64,000 nucleotides of DNA from Pseudomonadota bacterium (GTDB taxonomy: Bacteria > Pseudomonadota > Gammaproteobacteria > Steroidobacterales > Steroidobacteraceae), in NCBI GenBank assembly GCA_023423935.1, contig JAFAEQ010000070.1:1-64000 (forward strand). The letters are read 5' to 3'. Both the position numbers and the translations under genes were made by a program. Every line of letters begins with the position of its first letter. Position 1 is the first letter of the stretch. Below, in pieces: positions 42,242-50,843 of this stretch. The notes beneath the pieces are model-generated. The model was not told where the DNA came from and made no database searches. It worked only from the letters and a program-made list of their open reading frames with translations.

Positions 42242-44170
42242 TTACTGCTGGTCGGGCTCGTCTTGCAGAGCTGTCCAGTACTTCGTGACCTGGAACTCAC
42301 CGCCATCGACGATCTCCCATCCGATCTGAATGCTGGTGAGATAGTCATCGTTGGGGATGTAGCCCATGCCACGCAGTCCATCGATAACGGCCTTCAGATC
42401 GAGCGTCATGCTTTCCGATCCGAACAGCGGACCACTGGTCGGTGTGAGGAACAGCTGGATGACGTTGCCGCTCGCCCAGTCTGCTTTGCCGACCCAGAGC
42501 TTGAACGTCTGACCTCCCCACGTCACTGAAGGGCAGGGGTTTCCAGGAGTCTGCGGGCAATTCGCGACCTCGCCGGCGTAGTAGCCATCGTCGGCGATGC
42601 GCTGATTGATCATGAGACTCGTACGCGGCTTGTCACCACCGGCAGGGTTCGCCTTGTTGTGCAGATAGATATCCCAGAGTGCCATGTAGCGTCCGCCAGT
42701 CGGCGCGCTCATGGTCCAGTGCACCTTCGCTTTGGTGAGATCAGTGACCTTGATTCCCATGCCGCTGTTCGGGACGGTGAAGCCATTGCCCTGCACCCAA
42801 CCGCGAACGGTCTGTGGATAGCCCTTCGGAATGCCGTTGCCATTCGAGTGGGTAGCCGTCACGCCCCAGCAGCTTTCTGAAGAGGCCCACATGCACTGGC
42901 TTCCTGCACCCGGGCTGCCTTGACCCCAGATGTTGTTCCGCACCCAGTACTTTCCGTAGGTTTTTGCGTCCCAGTTATTGCATGTCTGCCAGACGGCTGA
43001 GTTCTTTGAGCAGGCAAGTGCGGCTGTGATGTTCACCGTTGCGCTGGCCGGTGTTGCGAGCGAGGCGCCCGTCGCGCCACTCAGCGCAACGTTGAAAGCC
43101 TTACCGCCCGTGCCCGTCGTCATGATCGTGACCGGGATGGTCTTCGCTGCAGTATCGCCACTGGCCCAGCTCAGCGTTCCGGATTTTGCGAGATAGTCGA
43201 TGCCCGCTTTGCCGGTGCCGTCGACCGTCGTGTAGCTGACGCTTGCAGCACCGCTCGCACCACCTGTGCGCGCGACCACCAGCGTCGCCGTGCTGCTGGT
43301 GTTGCTCACGCTGTAAGTCGAGCTGTCGAACGCGACAGTACCTGGCGTCGAAGCGCTGCCGCCACCGTTGATCGTCACCGTGCTCGACGCTATCCCGCCG
43401 AGCGATGCGCCACCGGTTGGTGCAGAGATCGTGACATTGAATTTCTTGCTGCCCGTAAAGGCTGGGGTTGTAGTGATCGCTACATCGAACGTCTTGCTGG
43501 ATTCACCTGCGGCAAAGGCCAGCGTGCCGCTTTTGGCCGTGTAATCGGTGCCGGCCTTGGCGGTGTCATCGCGGGTCGTGTAGCTCACGCCGACGGCGTC
43601 TGTGGTGGAACCTGTGCGAGCGACAGTGACGGTCACTTTGCCTGTGCTTTGATTCGCCGAGTACGTCGCAGAGCCCAGGGAGAGCACGGCCGCCGAAGAG
43701 GGGGGTGGCGTTGTCGCAGTGCCCTGAATCGTAACGGTCGCGGACGCCGTGCCGAGGACGGCGCCACCGCCCGCGCCGGTGAGTTCGACCACGAAATCCT
43801 TGCTTCCGGTGAACGCGGTAGCCGCTAACGGAATGGTGATGGTTTTCGCCGCCGTATCGCCCTGAGCCCAGTCGAGACGGCCCGTCGTCGCCGTGTATTC
43901 AGCGTTAGCTTTCGCGGTACCGTCGACCGTCGCATAAGAGACGAACACAGCGCCTTCGCCGCCAGCGGTTCGGTTTACGGTCAGGTCGATCTTGCCCGCC
44001 GACTGTGTGGCGCTGTACGTCGCAGCGCCGAGTGACAGCGTGCCCGCATTCGTGACGGGTTCGGCAGTGGGCGGTTTGCTGGAGTCAGAATCTCCGCCAC
44101 CGCTACATCCAGCGATGGCAGCCAGCAATGCAAGTGCCGCGAGGCGAGTAAGTTGCAATGATCTCAACAT
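42242..44170 (-). CDS. Calx-beta x3 / GH12-like lipoprotein
   Basis: A 642-aa predicted lipoprotein (signal LQLTRLAALALLAAIAGC, lipobox AIAGC near residue 21). Three Calx-beta repeats (about 40-150, 155-270, 275-385) carry the usual SYxTxDGTAKAGxDY pattern. A GH12-like domain (about 395-642) closely matches the protein at 36457-38007 (VRNNIWGQGSPGAG, ALWDIYLHN, YLTSIQIGWEIVDGG). The nucleophile position is again Ser, in TSLMINQR. Start ATG 44170 places the lipobox correctly; a longer start would bury it. An element shared with the gene at 45996-49076 lies about 108 bp upstream. It ends the right-hand module. Confidence 0.8.
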   Translation of the reverse strand: MLRSLQLTRLAALALLAAIAGCSGGGDSDSSKPPTAEPVTNAGTLSLGAATYSATQSAGKIDLTVNRTAGGEGAVFVSYATVDGTAKANAEYTATTGRLDWAQGDTAAKTITIPLAATAFTGSKDFVVELTGAGGGAVLGTASATVTIQGTATTPPPSSAAVLSLGSATYSANQSTGKVTVTVARTGSTTDAVGVSYTTRDDTAKAGTDYTAKSGTLAFAAGESSKTFDVAITTTPAFTGSKKFNVTISAPTGGASLGGIASSTVTINGGGSASTPGTVAFDSSTYSVSNTSSTATLVVARTGGASGAASVSYTTVDGTGKAGIDYLAKSGTLSWASGDTAAKTIPVTIMTTGTGGKAFNVALSGATGASLATPASATVNITAALACSKNSAVWQTCNNWDAKTYGKYWVRNNIWGQGSPGAGSQCMWASSESCWGVTATHSNGNGIPKGYPQTVRGWVQGNGFTVPNSGMGIKVTDLTKAKVHWTMSAPTGGRYMALWDIYLHNKANPAGGDKPRTSLMINQRIADDGYYAGEVANCPQTPGNPCPSVTWGGQTFKLWVGKADWASGNVIQLFLTPTSGPLFGSESMTLDLKAVIDGLRGMGYIPNDDYLTSIQIGWEIVDGGEFQVTKYWTALQDEPDQQ

Positions 44171-44277
44171 GAAGGATCTCGACGTGCAGTTCAGGTCCAG
44201 CGATGCGAGTGCCAGCATCGCGATGTTTCTTGTCCGTGCGTTGGACGATTGCCTTCTTTCTATAGTCAATTTGCCTG

Positions 44278-44303
44278 CCCCGCAATGTCTCAGAACCGCG
44301 ACT
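44278..44303 (-). promoter_or_regulatory. Conserved upstream element, copy 1
   Basis: On the plus strand it begins CCCCGCAATGTCTCAG and ends CGCGACT. It matches the element at 49169-49195 at 24 of 26 bases with one extra A there, and GGCC follows within 3 bp in both. It sits about 108 bp before the Calx-beta/GH12-like start. A shared promoter or regulator site is likely; the factor is unknown. Confidence 0.55.
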
Positions 44304-44489
44304 CGTGGCCTCGTTGTGTGATTGAGTTCTCAACACGGACTCATTGCAGTCACGCGCGGTTGGCGCGAAACAACGCGGCGAGACGCTGCGAGAAAAGGGC
44401 TTGCCTCTCGGCAGTGGTCGCGACGTCGCTAGGCCGCGGACACCGATCGGAATTTGGCCGATGGGCGTTTCTGATCTGAAAATGCGGGA

Positions 44490-44517
44490 CTACCTGACGA
44501 CCGCGGTCGTCAGGTAG
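44490..44517. terminator. Perfect 28-bp palindrome after DUF1501 copy B
   Basis: CTACCTGACGACC-GC-GGTCGTCAGGTAG is fully self-complementary. As RNA it folds into a 12-bp stem with a CGCG loop, about 87 bp after the DUF1501 stop. The minus strand continues TCCCGCATTTTCAG, a modest T run. It could be a terminator between DUF1501 and the Calx-beta/GH12-like gene, or a protein site. Confidence 0.5.
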
Positions 44518-44603
44518 TGACAATTAATGGCAATTCTTGGCGCAACTCGGCGACGCGGAGCGACGAGTTGCGAGTGCGAACATTCGTCGAAGCGCCCGCT
44601 CGT

Positions 44604-45983
44604 TCATGTCAGGAATCCCAGATCGCGCGCGCTGAAGTTCTTGAGATTGGGGAAGACCACGTCAAGATCGGCGTCCTGCACGCCGAACCAACGAGCGAGC
44701 GTGGCCGCGTACTGATCAGTGGAGGTGGTTGGAATGATGCGTCCGCTGCCGACGTCGTCGGGACCATTCACCGCAAGACTCGGCATCGTGCCGTAGAACC
44801 TTCCGCCTCGAACCGCTCCGCCCATCACCATTGCGTGTCCGCCCCAGCCGTGATCGGAGCCGTCGCCGTTCGATCCGAGCGAACGTCCGAAATCGGAAGC
44901 GGTGAACAGCGTGACGTTGTTCTGAACGCCCATTTCAGTGAGCGCCGAATAGAAGGCACTGAGATTCTTGCTGAGCTGGTTGAGCAGTTCCTGCTGTGTG
45001 CCGAGCTCAGCGTTATGCGTGTCATATCCGCCATGCGATACGAAGAAGATCTGCCGCGAGTCGCCCAGGTGCGAGCGAGCCTTGATGGCTCGGGCAACTT
45101 GCTGGAGCTGGCGACCGAGATTGCTGTCGCCCGCGAACGAGGGGAACTGTGTGGTCAGGGTGCCCGCGGCCGAGAACGCCGAGTTCACGAAACTCACTTT
45201 GTCCGAGGCATTCTGCTGTATCGATGCAAACTCGCGCACCAGGATGTTCTCGTCCGTCGCAGCCTGATTCAGCAGCTGCAAGACCGCGTTTCGGCGCGCG
45301 CCGTTTCGATATGAGCCGTTGTCTGTGGCGTTCATGACTGGAGCGCCATCCGCACCGAGGACGTATGGAATGGAGCGCCGGCCTTCCTGAAGGTAGTTCG
45401 CGCCGCCGACGTTTATGTTGGTGGCGAGATTAGGCATGACGCCCTGATCGACCAGGAGATCAGCAATGCGTCCTGCCCAGCCGTAGCGTTCCGCACTATC
45501 GGCGATACTCGTTTGCCAGAGCGTTTGCTGATCAGAGTGCGAGAACAACTGCGGAGGCAGAGGAACCAGACCCCCACGCGCCTGGGGAGCCGTCGCAGGT
45601 CTCACCAGGGTTCCGACGTTGGCAATGACCGCTGCATTGGTGGCATTGAAGAGCGTGCGCAGCTCAGTGCAGCTCGGGTGCAAGCCATAGGTGTTGCCAT
45701 CGCTCGCTGTGCCGTTGAGCGGAAGCAGAGAATTCTGCGCGAGGGCCAGATTCGAGCGGCTCGACTTGTATGTGTTGTAGGCGGCCGTGGAGGTTGGCAC
45801 CACCCAGTTGAAGCTGCTGTTGCCGCCGAACAAGAACACACAGACCAGAGCCTTGTATCCAGTCACATCGGTGGTGGCCGCCAGCGCTCGCTGCAATCCG
45901 CCCATCGTGGAAAGCATGCCCGCCGAGGCCAGAGTGGATGCCCCGAAATGAATGAACTGACGACGCGAAAATTTCTTAGGCAT
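44604..45983 (-). CDS. DUF1501 protein with Tat signal (copy B)
   Basis: A 459-aa twin-arginine exported protein (SRRQFIHFGAS; RR at residues 7-8). It has exactly the length of copy A at 38198-39577 and matches it along the whole chain, for example FTASDFGRSLGSNGDGSDHGWGGH and the C-terminal WFGVQDADLDVVFPNLKNFSARDLGFLT. It belongs to the alkaline phosphatase-like superfamily, with function unknown. It starts 12 bp after the DUF1800 stop, so it is translated from the same message. The 433-bp gap before the next gene holds a palindrome and a conserved element. Confidence 0.86.
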   Translation of the reverse strand: MPKKFSRRQFIHFGASTLASAGMLSTMGGLQRALAATTDVTGYKALVCVFLFGGNSSFNWVVPTSTAAYNTYKSSRSNLALAQNSLLPLNGTASDGNTYGLHPSCTELRTLFNATNAAVIANVGTLVRPATAPQARGGLVPLPPQLFSHSDQQTLWQTSIADSAERYGWAGRIADLLVDQGVMPNLATNINVGGANYLQEGRRSIPYVLGADGAPVMNATDNGSYRNGARRNAVLQLLNQAATDENILVREFASIQQNASDKVSFVNSAFSAAGTLTTQFPSFAGDSNLGRQLQQVARAIKARSHLGDSRQIFFVSHGGYDTHNAELGTQQELLNQLSKNLSAFYSALTEMGVQNNVTLFTASDFGRSLGSNGDGSDHGWGGHAMVMGGAVRGGRFYGTMPSLAVNGPDDVGSGRIIPTTSTDQYAATLARWFGVQDADLDVVFPNLKNFSARDLGFLT

Positions 45984-45995
45984 GGGAACGATCCG

Positions 45996-48900
45996 TTAGC
46001 GCTGCACTGCGTACTGCGGGGAGTTGATCACTATGTCGGCAGCCTCAGCCACGCGAGCCCAGGGTTGATTCGCCGGAATCGAGCTGATGTACGAATTCAG
46101 CGTGTTCTTCATGGCCGGCGACATGGCTCCTGACATCAACACCAGATTCAGCTTGTCGACCAGAGTGGCCGGCGTGGCTGCGAATGCTTCCCAGGCCGCG
46201 GTCTTCAGCAGCACGCTGCCGGAGCTGAGATTCGACGAGTAGTCGTAGTTGGATCCGGCGCGCTTCTTACCCGTGCTGTCCAGGTACTGATAAGCCTGCC
46301 ATTGCAGTCGGTTGGCAGTGAGCACGAGTGTGTTTTCGTTGGTGATCTGGAACTCCGGAGCGACGAGTCCTGCATCCGTGAGTTGCCCGGCGCGCTGGTA
46401 GTCCGGACGATAGAAATTGAAGACAGACGGTGAACGCAAAGGCGCCTGGGCAAAGAACTCGGAGCTCTGACGCAGGATATCGCCCTCGTTGTACTTGCCG
46501 TTCGAGTCGGCGGCGTCGAATGCACGCCAGAGATTGGTCAGTCGCAGTAGTGGCTCGCGGAGCTTGCCGTCACCTACGACGTTCACGGCTTCCGCATCGG
46601 TGAGGATGGCTTTGACGACTGCAAGCATGTCGCCGCGCACGCCACTGCCGTTGTTGTTAAAGGCGCTCGCTACTCGCGCCACGTAAGCAGGGGAGGGATT
46701 GCTGGTTACGAGGCGCTGGATCAACTGCTTGCCAATGAATGGGCCGACATTGGGGTGATTGAACAGGGCGTCGAGGGCGATCTTGAGATCCGTGGCTGCC
46801 GTACCGCCGGCCGGTACGAATACTCCACCGACGATGGTTTTCGCGCCGGTGTCATGATGGTTCTCATAGGCGACCATCGGATTGACGAAGTCATCGGCGA
46901 ACTGCCATGCCTGCTCACCGCTGTTGCCCGTGGGCTTGGAGGCCCAGCCGGTGAATACACGCGCGAGACCTTCGACGTCAGCTTGCGTGTAAGTGGGGAT
47001 CTGTCTGCCATTGGAATCGAGCTTGGGTGTGCCATCGAGGTTCAGCTCGACCAGTCCGATCGTGAAAAGCTGCATCACCTCACGCGCGTAGTTCTCGTCC
47101 GCGTGAACGCCAGTCGACGGATTCGGCTTGTCGTTGCGGAACATCGAGAGATAACGCCCCATCGCGGAGGAGAGGGTGACGTTCTCGATCAGCGTGCGGA
47201 AGTTGCCGAGAGAACTCTTCACCAGCATGTCGTAGTACGACCCGAGTGCATCGTTGCGGAACTGCAGATTTCCGTTTGCATCGGACACAACGAAGATCTG
47301 CGACATCGCAAAGGCGGTGCGTTGCCGAAGTTGATCCGGTCCTTTGACCGAGTTCAGCAGCCACAGCGGGTACCAATCCGTGTCCTTGTTCGAGATCGAC
47401 GGTGAGATCAGGCTGGGTGCTATGCCTGCCTGCTCGGCGAACCATTGATCGTAAGTCTGTACGGAAGCGGCTGCGATGGAGCTGAGCGTGGGACCGAAGG
47501 TCGCCTGATGCAGCAAGCGAGAGGCGGCCGTTTCACCCATTGCGCCGGTAGGAATGGGAAGTGGCGTAGCTCCGGTGATGGTCACGGTCGCTGTCGTGGG
47601 GGTGCTCAGAGCGGCACCGCCGGTGACGCCGGAAAGCGTGACTGTGAATGTCCTGGTGCCGCTGAACGGGGTTGTGCCGATCGGCACCGTAATCGTTTTG
47701 GCGGCAGTCTCGCCGTTGGCCCAGCTCAGAGTGCCCGTCGTCGAGCTGTAGTGCGTGCCGGACGACCCGGTTCCGTTCGCGGTCGCATAGTTGACGCGGA
47801 CTGCTCCAGACGAACCCCCAGTGCGTGTAACAGTCACCGCAACTGAAGGCGTGCCTTGCGTAACCGAATAGGCTGCGGCGGACAGCTTAAGGGCACCGGC
47901 CGTCGCACCTCCATTGATTGTCACCGTCGCCGAGCTCGGTGCGCCGAGAACGGAGCCATTGGTTGCATTCGACAAGGCGATCGAGAAGGTCTTGCTTCCC
48001 GTGAATGGCGATGTGTTGCTCACCGCAATGGTGAACGTCTTTGCTGCCGTATCGCCCGCTGCCCAAGTCAGCGTGCCGGTCTTTGACGTGTAATCGGTCC
48101 CCGCGGTGGCGGTGCCATTACTGGTGGCGTATCTGACGGCGACCGTGCCCGCCGAGCCACCTGTGCGTGATACCGACACGGTTAGCGAGCCGCTCGTTTG
48201 GGCTACGGTGTAGGCGGGAGACGAGAGAGTCAACGCTCCTGCTTCGGGCGGAGCTGCACTGCCCGTGATCGTCGCGGTTGCTGTTGCAATCTCACCGACC
48301 GAAGCGCCACCCGTCGGCGAGGAGAGCTTGATGCTGAAGTTCTTGGAGCCGGAGTACGGAGCTGTGTTGCTGACGTTGACGTTGAAGCTCTTGGCCGACG
48401 AATCGCCGCTCGCCCACGAGAGCGTGCCAGACGCACTCGTGAAATCGGTTCCGGCAACGGCAGTGCCCGGCTGAGTCGCATAACTGATCGAAACGGCGCC
48501 ATCGGAGCCACCGGTCCGATTCACGCTCACGGTCAGCACTCCGCCGTTCTGGGCAACCGAGTAGGTCGCTGCGGAAAGGCTCAGGGTGCCTGCGCTCGTA
48601 GGTACTGCGCTGCCGCTCACCCGGATCGCTGCCGAACCCGGAGCTCCGATGGTCGCGCCGCCGCTCGTGGATGTGAGGCCGAAAGTGAACTCACGGGTGC
48701 CAGAGAATTCCGCGCCCTCATTCAAAGCAATAGCAACGGTCTTGGTGGACGTATCGCCGTCGTCCCAGCTGAGCGTGCCCACGGCAGGGGTGTAGTCACT
48801 GTCGGGTAAAGCACTTCCGGCCGTCGTTGCATAGGAAACAGTGACCACGCCGGCGGCTCCGGCGGTACGCTTCAGGTTTACGTCGACCGAGCCTGCGTTC

Positions 48901-49076
48901 TGCGTGACAGCGTAGCTTTCTGCGTCCAGCACGATCGTGCCGGGAGCTCCGGCTGCCGGCTGCGTCGGCGGGGGATTCGCCGCGGATGTGCCCTCGCTTC
49001 CTGAGCCTGAGCCAGAGCACGCGGTGAGGAAGAGAAGCGCGCACACCGACAGCCATCGATTCAGGTTCTGAATCAT
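45996..49076 (-). CDS. Calx-beta x4 + DUF1800 lipoprotein (copy B)
   Basis: A 1026-aa lipoprotein (NRWLSVCALLFLTAC, lipobox LTAC near residue 20). Four Calx-beta repeats span about residues 46-500, then a DUF1800 domain about 505-1020 has LLHQATFGPTLSSI, DWYPLWLLNSV and DQLRQRTAFAMSQIFVVS. The DUF1800 part closely resembles copy A, but copy A has one Calx-beta repeat. Repeat number thus varies between copies. No riboswitch lies upstream; instead there is the conserved element at 49169-49195. ATG 49076 is preferred over 49088 because it starts right before the signal peptide. Role unknown; surface location likely. Confidence 0.85.
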   Translation of the reverse strand: MIQNLNRWLSVCALLFLTACSGSGSGSEGTSAANPPPTQPAAGAPGTIVLDAESYAVTQNAGSVDVNLKRTAGAAGVVTVSYATTAGSALPDSDYTPAVGTLSWDDGDTSTKTVAIALNEGAEFSGTREFTFGLTSTSGGATIGAPGSAAIRVSGSAVPTSAGTLSLSAATYSVAQNGGVLTVSVNRTGGSDGAVSISYATQPGTAVAGTDFTSASGTLSWASGDSSAKSFNVNVSNTAPYSGSKNFSIKLSSPTGGASVGEIATATATITGSAAPPEAGALTLSSPAYTVAQTSGSLTVSVSRTGGSAGTVAVRYATSNGTATAGTDYTSKTGTLTWAAGDTAAKTFTIAVSNTSPFTGSKTFSIALSNATNGSVLGAPSSATVTINGGATAGALKLSAAAYSVTQGTPSVAVTVTRTGGSSGAVRVNYATANGTGSSGTHYSSTTGTLSWANGETAAKTITVPIGTTPFSGTRTFTVTLSGVTGGAALSTPTTATVTITGATPLPIPTGAMGETAASRLLHQATFGPTLSSIAAASVQTYDQWFAEQAGIAPSLISPSISNKDTDWYPLWLLNSVKGPDQLRQRTAFAMSQIFVVSDANGNLQFRNDALGSYYDMLVKSSLGNFRTLIENVTLSSAMGRYLSMFRNDKPNPSTGVHADENYAREVMQLFTIGLVELNLDGTPKLDSNGRQIPTYTQADVEGLARVFTGWASKPTGNSGEQAWQFADDFVNPMVAYENHHDTGAKTIVGGVFVPAGGTAATDLKIALDALFNHPNVGPFIGKQLIQRLVTSNPSPAYVARVASAFNNNGSGVRGDMLAVVKAILTDAEAVNVVGDGKLREPLLRLTNLWRAFDAADSNGKYNEGDILRQSSEFFAQAPLRSPSVFNFYRPDYQRAGQLTDAGLVAPEFQITNENTLVLTANRLQWQAYQYLDSTGKKRAGSNYDYSSNLSSGSVLLKTAAWEAFAATPATLVDKLNLVLMSGAMSPAMKNTLNSYISSIPANQPWARVAEAADIVINSPQYAVQR

Positions 49077-49168
49077 CCGAACATCCACTCTGAAAGTCTG
49101 GAATGGCCCGAGCCATAGCTCGAGGCGGGGTTTTTCAAACGTGGCCCTTATTAGCCTGACGGCGATTT

Positions 49169-49195
49169 CCCCGCAAATGTCTCAGAAGAGCGACT
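49169..49195 (-). promoter_or_regulatory. Conserved upstream element, copy 2
   Basis: The plus strand begins CCCCGCAAATGTCTCAG and ends GAGCGACT. It lies about 93 bp upstream of the DUF1800 copy B start and pairs with the element at 44278-44303. The rest of the 49077-49385 gap shows no gene or other clear signal. Confidence 0.55.
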
Positions 49196-49385
49196 TTGGC
49201 CCACAGAGTGTGAGTCGCGTCGTACTTTCATTGCGCACGCACGTTTAGATGGCCAAAACACCGAGGAATTTGACCCTGTCGTTTTCGCGTGACAGCGACG
49301 TACCGACGCTGAATTGGGGAAAAATCTGACGCGAATGCGTCACAGATCTGAATAGTTCCCGAGGTTCTGTGCTGATCTTTCTGGG

Positions 49386-50300
49386 TCAGCCGCGATATGT
49401 GCGCGAGTAGGGCAGCCGTCGTCCTACTGCGGCTCCCACATGCCGCAGAGGAAGCACGACGTGCTTGTAGAGCGGTCGATAAAGGATCCACAACAACTGA
49501 CCTGATTTGCTCAGGCGAACAATGGGTTCGCTGAGCTCCGTGTAGTGGTGTTTGAAGATCGACTTGTGAGCTCGAAACGGGGTGGGTGCTGCGGCGAAAA
49601 TGCTGTAGCGCAATCCGATCTCTTGTTGACCGTCCACCAGGCGGCAGGGATACAGATTAATAAGAGGTGTGATTGCGAGCGTATAGGCGATTGGGCCGGT
49701 TAGCGCCAGAACGCCAGCCTTGCCCGTATCGCCCACGATCGGATGGTACGCGTCGATGTTTTCGAGGACGTTCTCGATCACCTTCCGCAGAAATGGATGA
49801 CCCGGCGCCGCGATGAGGTGCCACTGCTGGAATTCCTGGCCGCCGATCTTCTGCAGTTTCTGATGCGTTCCCCATCCCTCGTACAGCTCACCTTTGCGAT
49901 TTCTCCAGCGCGAGAGGAGGTATACGTCATCCTCGCGGAGTACCTCGTCGAGCGGTTTGTCCAGCGAGCCTTTGATATCCAGGTAGACGCCGCCCTTCGC
50001 ATAGATGAGCAGATAGCGAAAGAGATCTGCTCGTGCAGCGCCGTACTTCGGATTGATCCGTTCGTAATAGTCCAGGATGCGCGGGCCGTATAACTCGCCG
50101 ACGATCCTGGCCATGTCGTCGTCATCGTAGAGCTCATAGCTCCACGTCGGATTCAATGCGCGGATTTTCTCGATGTTCTGCTGGAGCGCAGGGGCCAGAT
50201 CCTTAGTGTAGAAGACCTGATAGATCGTCTTCGGAATGCCAGTGCCTGGCGGGATCGCGGGTAGCAATTCCGAAATACGTGAGGAGACGTTGGCTGGCAT
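49386..50300 (-). CDS. Glycosyltransferase family 32 protein
   Basis: A 304-aa cytoplasmic glycosyltransferase of the GT32 (OCH1-like, DXD) type. The N-terminal IPKTIYQVFYTKDL is the family entry block; AARADLFRYLLIYAKGGVYLDIKG follows, with the metal-binding DxD-like YLDIKG near residue 110. GT32 enzymes often transfer mannose or galactose. The manB/manC genes at the left edge make GDP-mannose available. It is last in the long eps operon, 111 bp after the small Tat gene. Confidence 0.87.
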   Translation of the reverse strand: MPANVSSRISELLPAIPPGTGIPKTIYQVFYTKDLAPALQQNIEKIRALNPTWSYELYDDDDMARIVGELYGPRILDYYERINPKYGAARADLFRYLLIYAKGGVYLDIKGSLDKPLDEVLREDDVYLLSRWRNRKGELYEGWGTHQKLQKIGGQEFQQWHLIAAPGHPFLRKVIENVLENIDAYHPIVGDTGKAGVLALTGPIAYTLAITPLINLYPCRLVDGQQEIGLRYSIFAAAPTPFRAHKSIFKHHYTELSEPIVRLSKSGQLLWILYRPLYKHVVLPLRHVGAAVGRRLPYSRTYRG

Positions 50301-50411
50301 GTATGAGATTTGTCGCCCGGCACCATCATGTCCGGTTTGTTAATACGTCTGCAAGCGGGTGCATTCTGCGTTACGTTCATCCGAACGTACTTCGAGCGTA
50401 CTTGTAGAGTC

Positions 50412-50843
50412 CTAGAGCATCAGACGAGCGAAGGGATTCCCGCAAGGGCTGCGTCTATTACTCCACAGGCCGAGATATCTCACTTCGCGGGACTCGTCCG
50501 CGTTGTTGATGAAGAAATCCGTGGAAAGCAGATAGGCAGAGACAATCCGTTCCTCGCCATGTCGCAGCCTGTACGCAAGTGCGTTCTCTCCGGCCGACAA
50601 TTCGAAGCTCTGATACATCGGCTGGATCAATCGCAGCATTTGCATTCGCCGCCGCGAAACGATCTTCTTTTCGGCCAGATCCGCTGCGAATTGCCGCACG
50701 CCTTCCGGATCGAGCTTCAGGTAGGACAGACGATGCTTTACTACCATCTCGATGACGTGCTCGTCTCTGGCGGTGAGAACTGCCCAGCTTCCCGCAGCGC
50801 AGATTGCGGCGGCCGCTCCAGCGAAGAACGTTCGACGCTTCAT
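50412..50843 (-). CDS. Small Tat-signal protein, putative partner of the GMC oxidoreductase
   Basis: A 143-aa protein with a twin-arginine-like N-terminus (MKRRTFFAGAAAAICAAGSWA). The rest is alpha-helical with no recognised motif. ATG 50843 overlaps the GMC oxidoreductase stop as ATGA. In gluconate-2-dehydrogenase-type complexes, a small Tat-signal gamma subunit accompanies a GMC subunit and carries it across the membrane. Size, signal and coupling fit that role, but sequence similarity cannot be judged here. Confidence 0.72.
   Translation of the reverse strand: MKRRTFFAGAAAAICAAGSWAVLTARDEHVIEMVVKHRLSYLKLDPEGVRQFAADLAEKKIVSRRRMQMLRLIQPMYQSFELSAGENALAYRLRHGEERIVSAYLLSTDFFINNADESREVRYLGLWSNRRSPCGNPFARLML

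Noticed and set aside
44278..44303. Second riboswitch upstream of the right-hand module
   Set aside because: The conserved element lacks the ACGCAAAGCC and GCAAACC core of GEMM; the resemblance to the riboswitch 3' part (TTCTGA...GCGGGG) is short and may be chance.
47856..48809. Plus-strand frames opposite the Calx-beta repeats
   Set aside because: The repeated coding sequence on the minus strand creates repetitive antisense frames; no independent support.
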